DNA from: Buchananella hordeovulneris
GTDB lineage: Bacteria > Actinomycetota > Actinomycetes > Actinomycetales > Actinomycetaceae
Length of the DNA: 39,156 nt
NCBI GenBank assembly: GCA_030529545.1
Contig: JAUMWR010000013.1
Coordinates: 1-39,156, forward strand
Direction: 5' to 3'
The notes beneath the pieces were generated by a model. That model was not told where the DNA came from and did not search any database. It saw only the letters and a program-made list of their open reading frames with translations. The stretch's first letter is position 1, and each line of letters opens with the position of its first letter. Shown one piece after another: positions 8,453 through 18,565 of this stretch. A program made the position numbers and the translations under genes.

Positions 8453-10150
8453 GTGGAGAACAGCAGCTTTGCCGAGGCAGGCCGGGGGCGGAAGCGCGCG
8501 GCGGGACGCCGTCGGCGCGCCCTGAGCGTCCTCCTCGCGGCCGCCGTGTTAGCGGGCTGCACCGCCTACCCACAGGCTGGCCCGGTCCAGGCCGCTAACC
8601 CGGACCTGCCCGACTCCGCCCAGGTGGCACAGACCGCCTCCGGTCCGGTTAAGGACGCCCCGCCCAGCGAGATCGTGGCCGGCTTCCTGCGCGCCAGCGC
8701 GGCCGGGCTGGACGACGACTTCGGCACCGCCCGGCGCTTCCTCACTCAGGACGCAGCGGTCTTTTGGGACCCCGCCAAGTCTGCGCTCATCTATCCCTCC
8801 GACTCCAGCCTGAACCTGCAAACCGTCACGGCAGGGGGACAGGTGGACGCAGTGAAGCTGGAGACCCCGGTGACGGGCACGCTCTCCCGCAACGGGCAGT
8901 TCACGGCCACCGAGCCCGGCTCCCGCTCCACGCTGCAGTTCAAGATGGCCAAGGATGAGGCGGGCCAGTGGCGCATTAGCGACCTCGATGACGGGGTGCT
9001 CATCAGCTCCGCCTCCTTCTCGCTCTCCTACAACGCCCGCAACCTGACGTTCCTCACCACCGACCGCAAGGCGGCGGTGCCCGACCTGCGCTACCTGCCC
9101 CGCCGGCGCCTGGCTACCCACGTGGTCAACGCGCTCCTGGCCGGGCCGGCCCCGTGGCTGGAGGGAGCGGTGGCCTCCACCGTCCCCGCCGGGGCGCAGC
9201 TAGACGGTGCTGGGGTGGAGCTGACCGACGGCGTGGCGGAGGTGGAGCTGACCACCGAGGCCCGCATGAGCGTGGCCGAGCGTGCCCTGCTGCGCGCCCA
9301 GGTGGAGGGCTCCCTGGCCGGCATCCCGCAGGTGCAGTCCGTGCGCACGGTCCTCAACGGGGAGGTCATTACGGAGGCCTCCGCCGTCCTGGAGCCCAGG
9401 CCCGGCGGTGCTCCCCTCTTGATCGTCAGTTCGGAGCGGCGCCTGCTGCAGCGCGTGGGCGACTCTTGGCGCATAGTGGAGGGCCCGTCCGAGGTGAGCG
9501 TGGATCCGCGCCACCCCACCTACCTGGGGGGCCACTTCGTCTTTATCGACGGCAACGAGCTGAAGGTGATGGACTCCCGCGAGGCGCGCGTCCTGGCCGT
9601 AGACGACCTCACCCGACCCAGCGCCGATCGCCTGGAGTGGGTGTGGTCGCAGCTGCGCGGCCCCAACCTTACGGCGGTGCGCAAGGACGGCAAGAGCACC
9701 ACTATCGCGGTGCCCTGGCTGTCCCAGTCCCAGGTCCTCCAGCTGCTGGTCAGCCGCGACGGCGCCCGCCTGGTGGTGGTGCGCAAGCAGGACGGCATTG
9801 TGCGCCTGGAGGTGGCGGGCATCCGTCGCGATGCCGAGGGCATTCCGACCGGCCTGAGCGAGCCCTCCTACCTGGCGGAGGTCGCCGACTCCTTCTACCA
9901 GGCCACCTGGGAGAACGACGTGCAGCTCCTGGTGCTCCACGGCCGCGACGGGGTTTCCCTCCTGGAGCGCCTGCCGCTGGGCGGGGTGCGCTCCAGCCAG
10001 CGCGTCCAGGACGGCGCCCTGCAGGTGGCCGCCAACCCGAGCGACGGCACCGTGGTGGTGGTCAACAAAGAAGGCGAGCTCTACCAGCTGCGCGGGGGAG
10101 TGTGGCGCTTGACCTCCTCCGGGGTGACCGACCCGAGCTTCGGCAACTAG
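8453..10150 (+). CDS. lpqB: Lipoprotein LpqB
   Basis: 565 residues, GTG start at 8453 two bases after the mtrB stop. A strongly basic n-region (RKRAAGRRRRA) precedes a signal peptide ending in the lipobox LAGC, with lipidated C36. A GerMN-like domain lies in the first half (around residues 195-310), and the C-terminal half has the repeating beta-strand character of the LpqB propeller domain. LpqB is known to bind the extracytoplasmic part of MtrB and affect MtrA phosphorylation. The open frame extends upstream to 8195, but that part overlaps mtrB and lacks a signal peptide. Confidence 0.93.
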   Translation: MENSSFAEAGRGRKRAAGRRRRALSVLLAAAVLAGCTAYPQAGPVQAANPDLPDSAQVAQTASGPVKDAPPSEIVAGFLRASAAGLDDDFGTARRFLTQDAAVFWDPAKSALIYPSDSSLNLQTVTAGGQVDAVKLETPVTGTLSRNGQFTATEPGSRSTLQFKMAKDEAGQWRISDLDDGVLISSASFSLSYNARNLTFLTTDRKAAVPDLRYLPRRRLATHVVNALLAGPAPWLEGAVASTVPAGAQLDGAGVELTDGVAEVELTTEARMSVAERALLRAQVEGSLAGIPQVQSVRTVLNGEVITEASAVLEPRPGGAPLLIVSSERRLLQRVGDSWRIVEGPSEVSVDPRHPTYLGGHFVFIDGNELKVMDSREARVLAVDDLTRPSADRLEWVWSQLRGPNLTAVRKDGKSTTIAVPWLSQSQVLQLLVSRDGARLVVVRKQDGIVRLEVAGIRRDAEGIPTGLSEPSYLAEVADSFYQATWENDVQLLVLHGRDGVSLLERLPLGGVRSSQRVQDGALQVAANPSDGTVVVVNKEGELYQLRGGVWRLTSSGVTDPSFGN

Positions 10151-10248
10151 ACCCGGCGGCGCGGCGCCCACCCTGGGGAGGGCCGCGACCGGCCCGCGCC
10201 CGCTCAGCGCGCTTGCGTCCTGCGGGCAGCACCCGGAAACCTGGCCGG

Positions 10249-10983
10249 GTGGAGCAGACCGGAACCCTGGCGTGCCTGAGCGTGGCGGCACGCGCCTGGC
10301 TAACAGAGCTGGCCCAGTTGCTTGCTCCGCAGGAGTGCGCGGGCTGCGGCCAGGAGGGCCAATCGCTCTGCCCCGCCTGCACTGCGGCGTTCGGCCCGCC
10401 CCGCCTGGTGGGAAACGCCGCGCCTCTGCCGGTCTTTGCGCTCGCGGAATACGACGGGACGGCCCGCGCCCTGATCCTGGCCTACAAGGAGCGGCGCCGC
10501 ACCGACCTGGACGCCCCCCTGGAGCAGGCCATGCGGGCGGCCGGCAGGTGCCTGGCTGGGCAGCTCGCCCCGCTGCCAGCCGTCCTGGTGGTGCCGGCCC
10601 CCTCCGGCTGGCGGCGGCGCTGGCGCGGTGCGCTGGTCTCCATGCGGCTGGCTACCGCCCTGGCGCAGGGAATCGGGCAGGCCGGGGCGGGCAGTGCGCA
10701 GATCGCGGCCCACGCGGCTGACCTCCTGCGCAGAAACGGCGGCGGGAACCAGTCCGGGCAAGGGGCAAGGGGGCGCTCGCGGCAACGTCGGGCACGCATC
10801 TACGCCAACGGGCGGCAACTAGCGCGCTGGGGCGGGCGCGCGAAGAGTTTGGCGGGCCGCGCGGTGGTTTTGGTGGACGACGTTGCCACCACCGGTGCCA
10901 CCCTGCAGGCCGCCCGGTGGGAGTTGGAAAGGCTGGGCGCCGTGGTAGTCGCGGCGGTGGCACTGGCGGCCGTGCCCAAATAG
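10249..10983 (+). CDS. ComF-like phosphoribosyltransferase-domain protein
   Basis: About 244 residues. The N-terminal part has a double CxxC-type zinc motif (CAGCGQEGQSLCPAC), the middle has a VVPAPSGWRRRWRG stretch, and the C-terminus carries the phosphoribosyl-pyrophosphate loop VVLVDDVATTGAT. This is the ComF arrangement; ComF helps DNA uptake in competent bacteria, but in actinobacteria without a known competence system its role is unclear. The frame is open far upstream inside lpqB, so the start was placed at the first GTG after the lpqB stop; a second GTG at 10282 is possible and neither has a strong ribosome-binding site. M. tuberculosis has an equivalent gene (Rv3242c) between lpqB and hpf. 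Confidence 0.85.
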   Translation: MEQTGTLACLSVAARAWLTELAQLLAPQECAGCGQEGQSLCPACTAAFGPPRLVGNAAPLPVFALAEYDGTARALILAYKERRRTDLDAPLEQAMRAAGRCLAGQLAPLPAVLVVPAPSGWRRRWRGALVSMRLATALAQGIGQAGAGSAQIAAHAADLLRRNGGGNQSGQGARGRSRQRRARIYANGRQLARWGGRAKSLAGRAVVLVDDVATTGATLQAARWELERLGAVVVAAVALAAVPK

Positions 10984-11025
10984 GGGCGCGCCCCCGCCGT
11001 GTGTGGGAGGTCACGAAAACCTTGA

Positions 11026-11031
11026 TATACT
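11026..11031 (+). promoter_or_regulatory. -10 element of the hpf promoter
   Basis: TATACT at 11026-11031 matches the -10 consensus at five of six positions and is one of the few AT-rich spots in the region. No good -35 is visible. Transcription from here would give hpf a leader of about 115 nt. Confidence 0.55.
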
Positions 11032-11040
11032 TTGTGAGCG

Positions 11041-11153
11041 TCATCACCTGCAAAGGAGCAGGTGGTAAGGAGGTGGGAACGTCAACAAGCACCCACCGCC
11101 GTGGTGGGGGTTTGGTTCCCGCAGCTAACGCCTCAGTTGTCAAGGAGGACACC
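11041..11153 (+). promoter_or_regulatory. Structured 5' leader of hpf with an orphan perfect Shine-Dalgarno
   Basis: Hairpin 1 pairs CACCTGC (11045-11051) with GCAGGTG (11058-11064) around an AAAGGA loop. TAAGGAGGTG (11066-11075) is a full complement of the usual 16S rRNA 3' end, but no ATG, GTG or TTG follows at a usable distance. A nested structure pairs GGGAAC (11075-11080) with GTTCCC (11115-11120) and inside it CCCACC (11092-11097) with GGTGGG (11103-11108). The true ribosome-binding site AAGGAGG is at 11142-11148. Structured motifs ahead of raiA/hpf genes have been reported in bacteria; whether this is one of them is not known. Confidence 0.6.
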
Positions 11154-11801
11154 ATGGACGTCACCATCAACGCACGTAATGCAGAAATCCACCCCGATTT
11201 CCGCGCCTACGTCGAGGAGAAGGTCCAAAAGGTTCAGCAGTTCGACCCGCGCGTACAACGCGTCGAAGTAGAGCTCACCCACGAGCGCAACCCGCGGCAG
11301 GCAGACACGGCGGAGCGAGTGGAGATCACCGTCATCTCCAAGGGCCCCGTGATCCGTGCCGAGGCAAGTTCCTCCGACCGCTACGCGGCGGTCGACATCG
11401 CGGCAGGCAAGCTAGCAGAGCGCATGCGGCGCGCCCACGACCGGTCCAAGGACCACCACAGGCTGGTGCGCACCCCCGTCGCCCCCACCCCGGAGGAGCT
11501 CAAGCTAGGCACGCCGCTCCCGGAGGAGCCTGCGGCTGCGCCCGAGCCTCCCGCCCCCGAGCCCAAGCTGCCGGGGCTGGGTGAGACCGTCGAGACCCAG
11601 CTGGGCGACTCCCCGGTGATCGTGCGTCAGAAGCTCCACGAGGCCTCCCGCCTGACGGTGGACGAGGCGCTCTACCAGATGGAGCTGGTGGGTCACTCGT
11701 TCTACTTGTTCATCGATGCCGAGACGGACCAGCCCTGCGTGGTCTACCACCGCCACGGTTGGACCTACGGTGTCATCCGCCTCGACACCAAGGTTTGCTA
11801 G
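11154..11801 (+). CDS. hpf: Long-form ribosome hibernation promoting factor (HPF/RaiA)
   Basis: 215 residues, ATG at 11154 with AAGGAGG five bases upstream. The N-terminal S30AE/RaiA domain (about 1-100) begins MDVTINARNAEIHPDFRAYV and is followed by a Pro/Ala/Glu linker and the C-terminal dimerisation domain (about 155-215, with LTVDEALYQMELVGHSFYLF). Long HPF binds the decoding region of the 30S subunit and pairs 70S ribosomes into inactive 100S dimers in stationary phase or stress. The gene stands alone between its own promoter and a strong terminator. Longer in-frame starts upstream fall inside the structured leader and are rejected. Confidence 0.95.
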   Translation: MDVTINARNAEIHPDFRAYVEEKVQKVQQFDPRVQRVEVELTHERNPRQADTAERVEITVISKGPVIRAEASSSDRYAAVDIAAGKLAERMRRAHDRSKDHHRLVRTPVAPTPEELKLGTPLPEEPAAAPEPPAPEPKLPGLGETVETQLGDSPVIVRQKLHEASRLTVDEALYQMELVGHSFYLFIDAETDQPCVVYHRHGWTYGVIRLDTKVC

Positions 11802-11819
11802 TCAGCTAGCAGCCACACC

Positions 11820-11857
11820 GGCTGGGCCCGCGAGATGCTCGCGGGCCCAGCCCTTTT
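11820..11857 (+). terminator. Intrinsic terminator of hpf
   Basis: A perfect 15-bp stem (11820-11834 with 11838-11852) closes on a three-base ATG loop and is followed by CTTTTGT. It starts 18 bases behind the hpf stop codon, separating hpf from secA. Confidence 0.95.
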
Positions 11858-11954
11858 GTCCCGGCGGGGTGGCGGGCTGCGCAGAAGAGGCGCTACCAGG
11901 GGAAATCCCTACGCCGGGCGCGAATGGACCGGCGAGTAGGGGCATCCAGGCGGT

Positions 11955-11960
11955 TAGACT
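11955..11960 (+). promoter_or_regulatory. -10 element (TAGACT) of the secA promoter
   Basis: TAGACT sits between the hpf terminator and secA. A start about eight bases downstream gives a leader of roughly 45 nt that ends in the secA ribosome-binding site. The same hexamer occurs before two other genes in the window. No clear -35. Confidence 0.45.
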
Positions 11961-12013
11961 GGCAAGGCCGATGGCGCGGGGCAGGCCTGCGCCGAAAACG
12001 AGGGGTAGAGTCC

Positions 12014-14815
<2,802 letters not shown>

Positions 14816-14834
14816 GCTGATCGGCTGCAAAGCT

Positions 14835-14877
14835 GGGGCGGCGGGCGAGGAATCCTCGCCCGCCGCCCCATTTGCTT
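14835..14877 (+). terminator. Intrinsic terminator of secA
   Basis: A perfect 16-bp stem (14835-14850 with 14854-14869) closes on an AAT loop and is followed by ATTTGCTT. It begins 19 bases after the secA stop. The next ~190 bases to the convergent Rv3235-like gene hold no recognisable gene. Confidence 0.93.
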
Positions 14878-15064
14878 CGCCGCCAGCCCGGTGGGCGGTG
14901 CCGGCGGGATAGGGCTCGCCAGTGGGCGTCGACTGTCGGGTGGGTGGTCCTGCCATGCCTTGGGCGGTTGTTTCCGCTTGGCTGGCCGGGCATAGCTGCC
15001 GGCGCGTGCCGCAGCGCCTAGCCCGGGCAGGGCCGGGACCTCAACGGCGGGCGCGGCCAAGGGC

Positions 15065-15490
15065 CTAGCCAATCTCGAGGGCCGTGACCAGCCAGCGGCT
15101 GCGGAACGGCTCCACCCGCAGCGCCACCGCGCGAACCCGGTGCCCGTCATGGATGGTGGCGCAGAGTTCGTAGCAGCCGCTGGGTAGGGTGTAGCAGTGG
15201 TGGGCCAGGAGCTGAACCGGGGCGAGGCTCACCCCCTTCAGTCGCCGATAGAGCCCGGCGCGGCGGACCACGGCCGCGTGCAGGTCTGGCAGCAACCAGC
15301 GGGCCAGCTGGGCTGGATCCCGCTTGCAGAGGATAGCCTCGATACAGGCCCGCGCCAGCCCGGCTCCCCACAGGGCGGGGTCAGGTCTCCGTTTGTCCCC
15401 GCCGATGGCCGCGAGGACCACCGGTGGTTTGGCTTCGATGACCCGCTGACTGCCAACGGGGGCGGTGCTGCGTAAGGGTGCGGCGCTCAT
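15065..15490 (-). CDS. Rv3235-family protein
   Basis: 141 residues. The first ~30 residues are variable; the conserved part begins around WGAGLARACIEAILCKRDPA and includes LARWLLPDLHAAVVRRAGL and a C-terminal beta-rich segment with VRAVALRVEPFRSRWLVTAL. This matches the small Rv3235 family found near secA throughout actinobacteria, whose fold resembles SecA-associated or NTF2-like proteins only loosely; function unknown. The ATG at 15490 overlaps the stop of the LysM gene (ATGA) and has GGAGG seven bases upstream, so the two are made together. Confidence 0.85.
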   Translation of the reverse strand: MSAAPLRSTAPVGSQRVIEAKPPVVLAAIGGDKRRPDPALWGAGLARACIEAILCKRDPAQLARWLLPDLHAAVVRRAGLYRRLKGVSLAPVQLLAHHCYTLPSGCYELCATIHDGHRVRAVALRVEPFRSRWLVTALEIG

Positions 15491-16854
15491 TGTTGAACCT
15501 CCCCGGGAATTTCTAGGGATTGGCCCGGCAAGATGAGGTTGGGATCCTCCCCAATCACGGACCGGTTTTGCTGGTAGATGGCCCGCCAGGCCGCGTCGAT
15601 CTCGGCGGGACTGGCATCGGGTTGCAGTTGCGCAGCAATCGCCCAGAGGGAGTCGCCGGGAGCCACCCGGTGAGTTGCGGGTTGCTGCCAGACGGGGAGG
15701 GAGTGGGCGGCGCGCTCCTGGGCGTACAGGGAGCGGCTGGGAGAGCGCGGTGCGGGCGCCGCCGCGCTGCCCGCGGCCGGGGTGGCCCACCCGAGGGGGA
15801 AGTCGACGCTCGGGCCGCCAACCTCCGGGGAGCCCTGGCTCGGGGCATGCCCGACTGGGGAGCCAAGGATAGGGGCTCTAAGGCTGGGGGCGACAGCGTC
15901 CCGGGCGGCGTCGCTAGCCGAAACAGTGCTATTGCCAGCGCCGTAGGGAAGGCCCGGCGCCGAGCCCGTCGCGCTCCCGGCGCTGGGCGACCCAGTGGGT
16001 GCGGTCCCAGCCGGCGCCCCAAGTTCTCCCGGGGTGCGGCTCGCGCGGGGTGCCAACTCTGGCTGGGCCGGCAACTCCACTGCGGGAGCAACGTCCACCA
16101 CGCCTGGCGGGGTAGGACGCGCGGGCCCGGGCCTCGGCGCGGTCGGCGCGGCGGAGGCGGGCGCCCCGGAGGAAGGTCGGGCGGGAGGAGCAGCGGCGGG
16201 AGATGGGGCCGCGGCGCTCGGGCGGTCGACGCCGGCGGGCCAACTCAGCACGGGGGCGGCCGGCAGGCGGCTTGGCTGCGGTGCGCCAGGTCCCGGCTCG
16301 GCGCGAGAGGCGACGTCGGCCCCACTAGTAGCACGCGAGGGAGAAGAAGCAGAGGCGCTATTGAGGGCGGCGGGAGAAGCGTCGTCCCCCGCAGCCCAGC
16401 CCAGCGAGGGCGGAGTAGGGGCGGGGGCAGGCAGGGTTCGCGTCGCAGCGGAGGGAGCGCCCTGTCCCGGGCTCGCGAAGGCTAGGCCGGCCCCGCTCGG
16501 GGTGAGCACCATGGACAGTCCCACCCCGCCCGCGACGGCCGTCATGCTCGCCTTGCGCCCCAGTCGCTTCAGCAGCGGGAATCCGGCCACGGCCAGGAGG
16601 CGAGTTAGCCGGACGGAACCGGGTACCAGCCAGGTGGCGGCAGACAGCAGCAGAGTGAGCCCGGCCCAGGCGGCGGACAGCAGCCCCACGCCGCTGATCC
16701 CCAGCAGCACCGCCCCTTCCAGCGCGGTCTCAGGAGAGGAGGTGTGCACCTGCGCCCAGCCGGTGCGCAGCCCGGCCAGGCAGGCGGCCGCAGCCACCGG
16801 CAGGGCCGCGCCCACACCGAGCGCCCCCAGTAGCGAAACCAGCGCCCTCCGCAT
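15487..16854 (-). CDS. Membrane-anchored LysM domain protein
   Basis: 455 residues. Hydrophobic segments lie at about 5-28 and 45-78, with another near 105-125. They are followed by a ~250-residue Ala/Pro/Ser/Gly-rich low-complexity region that probably spans the cell wall. The LysM domain at the C-terminus (about 393-450) reads THRVAPGDSLWAIAAQL and ends in LILPGQSLEIPG. LysM binds GlcNAc-containing polymers such as peptidoglycan. It is coupled to the Rv3235-family gene by a 4-base overlap. The ATG at 16854 has GAGG seven bases upstream. No hydrolase domain is present, so a structural or anchoring role is more likely than cell-wall cleavage. Confidence 0.85.
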   Translation of the reverse strand: MRRALVSLLGALGVGAALPVAAAACLAGLRTGWAQVHTSSPETALEGAVLLGISGVGLLSAAWAGLTLLLSAATWLVPGSVRLTRLLAVAGFPLLKRLGRKASMTAVAGGVGLSMVLTPSGAGLAFASPGQGAPSAATRTLPAPAPTPPSLGWAAGDDASPAALNSASASSPSRATSGADVASRAEPGPGAPQPSRLPAAPVLSWPAGVDRPSAAAPSPAAAPPARPSSGAPASAAPTAPRPGPARPTPPGVVDVAPAVELPAQPELAPRASRTPGELGAPAGTAPTGSPSAGSATGSAPGLPYGAGNSTVSASDAARDAVAPSLRAPILGSPVGHAPSQGSPEVGGPSVDFPLGWATPAAGSAAAPAPRSPSRSLYAQERAAHSLPVWQQPATHRVAPGDSLWAIAAQLQPDASPAEIDAAWRAIYQQNRSVIGEDPNLILPGQSLEIPGEVQQ

Positions 16855-16931
16855 CAGTAATCCTCAGTTCATATCAGTTCGTGTGTGTAGACGTGATTAG
16901 CGTGCGCTACGTTTCAGACCGTGTCAAGGGG

Positions 16932-16944
16932 TAGGGTGTGAGCT
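16932..16944 (+). promoter_or_regulatory. Leaderless-type -10 before the two-repeat protein gene
   Basis: TAGGGT (16932-16937) stands exactly seven bases before the ATG at 16945, with no Shine-Dalgarno sequence. The geometry is the same as at other starts in this window. A -35 element is not evident. Confidence 0.4.
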
Positions 16945-17475
16945 ATGGATATCGAGCAGTTGCTGGAGGACCTGTCCTCCCGGCTGGACGCGCAGGCGCG
17001 CGCGGACCTGGCAGCCGAGCTCACCGAGCTCCTAGAGGCAGAGCGCGCGCAGGTGGACCTGGCCGCCCGCTTTGACGCGGCGGTCGGCGCGCAGGTGGCC
17101 ATCACCGCCCGCGACGAGGGGGTGTTCCGGGGCGTCGTGGCGCAGGCGACCCGCCACTTTGTGCACCTACGCGGCGAGGGGCAAGACATCTACGTTGCCC
17201 TCGCCGCGATCTGCACCGTGCACGGGCTGGGGCCCGCCGGGCAAACCCCGCCAGGCTCGCGCGGCGCCCAGACGCTGGCCTCCGTGGCGCGGCAGGCCGC
17301 CCGCTTCGGCACCGTCGTCGTGGTCGGATGCCAGGGAGTGCGCACCGGGCAGGTGCGCTGGGCTGGTAAGGACTTCATCGACCTGGCTCCAGCGCCCGGG
17401 GGCGGCGGTCAGCCGGTGACGCTGGCTCTTGGCAACATCTCCTGGCTGGTCATCACCCAGGACTACCAGGGATAG
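16945..17475 (+). CDS. Conserved-looking small protein with two similar beta-rich repeats, function unknown
   Basis: 176 residues; I do not recognise the family. Residues 1-44 are acidic and Leu-rich, likely an alpha-helix or coiled coil (IEQLLEDLSSRLDAQARADL). Two similar beta-rich units follow, about 46-94 (VFRGVVAQATRHFVHLRG ... ALAAICTV) and 118-172 (VRTGQVRWAGKDFIDLAP ... ALGNISWLV). The pattern of strand, G-x-V, hydrophobic strand and final hydrophobic strand suggests a duplicated Sm- or SH3-like barrel, but this is inference. There is no signal peptide or membrane helix. It is divergent from the LysM gene and is closed by its own hairpin. Confidence 0.75.
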   Translation: MDIEQLLEDLSSRLDAQARADLAAELTELLEAERAQVDLAARFDAAVGAQVAITARDEGVFRGVVAQATRHFVHLRGEGQDIYVALAAICTVHGLGPAGQTPPGSRGAQTLASVARQAARFGTVVVVGCQGVRTGQVRWAGKDFIDLAPAPGGGGQPVTLALGNISWLVITQDYQG

Positions 17476-17478
17476 AAG

Positions 17479-17506
17479 AAGCCGCCGGCAGCGCGGCCGG
17501 CGGCTT
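17479..17506 (+). terminator. Hairpin between two convergent genes
   Basis: AAGCCGCCGGC (17479-17489) pairs perfectly with GCCGGCGGCTT (17496-17506), loop AGCGCG. It begins three bases after the stop of the plus-strand gene and lies ahead of the convergent HTH gene end (17550), so it may serve both directions. There is no long U-tract. Confidence 0.7.
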
Positions 17507-17549
17507 GCGGCCCGGGCGTGGCCGGGCAAATGTCAACGTGCGGTGGCGC

Positions 17550-17765
17550 CTAGAGAGTGGTGGCCCCGGAGGCGATCCGCTGGGCGTTGGCCTGGTAGGC
17601 CCGCTCGATATAGGCGTCCAGTTCCTTGTCCTCGATCCGCCAGACGTTCTTGCCGCCCACCTGTATCCCCAACAGCTCGCCGCTCAGCAGCATGGCGCGC
17701 ACGGCGGAGACGGAGACGCCCAACTGTTCGGCAACGTCGGCTACGGTGAAGAACTTGCGACTCAT
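17550..17765 (-). CDS. Small helix-turn-helix protein (MerR/excisionase fold)
   Basis: 71 residues. Begins MSRKFFTVADVAEQLGVSVS, a winged HTH of the MerR/excisionase type, followed by the wing (QVGGKNVWRIEDKELDAYI) and a short tail. BldC-like regulators share this size and fold, but identity as BldC is not shown. The ATG at 17765 has no ribosome-binding site and is preceded by CATGAT six bases away, a leaderless arrangement. It is divergent from the SAF-domain gene, across a gap holding two inverted repeats, and may regulate itself or that gene. Confidence 0.85.
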   Translation of the reverse strand: MSRKFFTVADVAEQLGVSVSAVRAMLLSGELLGIQVGGKNVWRIEDKELDAYIERAYQANAQRIASGATTL

Positions 17766-17800
17766 GCCCCAATCATGTCACTTCGGTGCAGTTCTTGCAC
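17761..17800 (-). promoter_or_regulatory. Leaderless promoter and GTGCA-N5-TGCAC palindrome of the HTH gene
   Basis: On the minus strand ATGATTGGGGCATGAG (complement of 17761-17776) contains the -10-like CATGAT and the start codon. Upstream, GTGCA (17786-17790) and TGCAC (17796-17800) form a perfect palindrome with a 5-base spacer, near where the -35 would be. This looks like an operator, possibly for the HTH protein itself. Confidence 0.45.
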
Positions 17801-17802
17801 GT

Positions 17803-17838
17803 GTGCCTCCCGCGTTGGGGATAGGGACGGGGAGGCAC
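17803..17838. repeat. 9-bp inverted repeat between HTH and SAF genes
   Basis: GTGCCTCCC (17803-17811) is exactly complementary to GGGAGGCAC (17830-17838). It could be a regulator site or an RNA hairpin in the SAF-gene leader. Confidence 0.55.
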
Positions 17839-17917
17839 CAGGCTGGAGGCAGCCAGCGCCCCAGGCTTGGGCGCCTGCCCTGTGGATTTCCACTTTAGTT
17901 TTGTTTAGCGGGGCAAT

Positions 17918-18562
17918 ATGTATGAGGTGAGGAAACAACACGCTCCCGCCCGCATCGGCCGCCCGCGCTTTACCGATCCCCGCCTGCTGGTGGGCATTTT
18001 GCTGCTCTGCGCCTCGGTGGCGATCGGCGCGCTGGTGGTTGGACGCGCCACCAGCAAATTGCAGTACTACATGGTCGTTTCCCCCATCGAGGTGGGCGCT
18101 ACCGTCGGCCCGGATCAGGTGCGGGCAATCCCCGCTAACCTCGGGGAGGCGGGCGAGCGCTACCTCACTCGGTTGCCCCAGGGCATGGTGGCAAGGCGCT
18201 CGCTGGCGGCCGGCGAGTTGCTGCCTACCGGGGCCCTGGCCGCCCCGCAGGAGCTGGATCTGCGCCGAGTGATGGTGCCGCTGGGCGGCGAGCTGCCGCA
18301 GACCGCCTCCATCGGGGCCAAAGCCGAGCTCTGGCTGCTTCCGGAGGCCGGCTTCGGGACGGGGGAGAAGAAGCCGGAGCCGGAGCTCGTGGCCACTGAC
18401 CTGGTGATCGCGCGTTTGCCGGAGGAGACGGGCGGATTTGGGCGCGCCAACGGCGGTGGGAGCGTGGAACTCGTGGTTCCCAGTGGGCAGGTGCCCAAGG
18501 TGTTGGCCGGGGTCAACGCGCCCGGTTCGCTGACGCTCGTGCCGACGGGCGAGGGGCAGTAG
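17918..18562 (+). CDS. SAF domain-containing membrane protein (CpaB/RcpC-like)
   Basis: 214 residues. A basic N-terminus leads to one membrane helix (about 24-45), then a SAF-type domain (about 50-110) with GATVGPDQVRAIPANL and AARRSLAAGELLP-like spacing, and a C-terminal beta-rich region. SAF proteins of this build occur in Flp/Tad pilus loci as CpaB/RcpC and elsewhere in actinobacteria next to Ssd-like ATPases, as here (3-base gap). No pilin, secretin, TadA, TadB or TadC gene follows, so a pilus role cannot be claimed. ATG at 17918; no strong ribosome-binding site. Confidence 0.8.
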   Translation: MYEVRKQHAPARIGRPRFTDPRLLVGILLLCASVAIGALVVGRATSKLQYYMVVSPIEVGATVGPDQVRAIPANLGEAGERYLTRLPQGMVARRSLAAGELLPTGALAAPQELDLRRVMVPLGGELPQTASIGAKAELWLLPEAGFGTGEKKPEPELVATDLVIARLPEETGGFGRANGGGSVELVVPSGQVPKVLAGVNAPGSLTLVPTGEGQ

Positions 18563-18565
18563 ACC

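Noticed and set aside
9154..10248. Long open extension upstream of the ComF-like gene
   Set aside because: It overlaps lpqB in another frame and reads as Gly/Arg/Pro-rich noise; only the part after the lpqB stop resembles ComF.
11062..11271. 69-codon frame in the hpf leader as an upstream gene
   Set aside because: Its GTG is inside hairpin 1, the AAAGGAG before it is only three bases away, and it runs out of frame into hpf; kept only as part of the leader observation.
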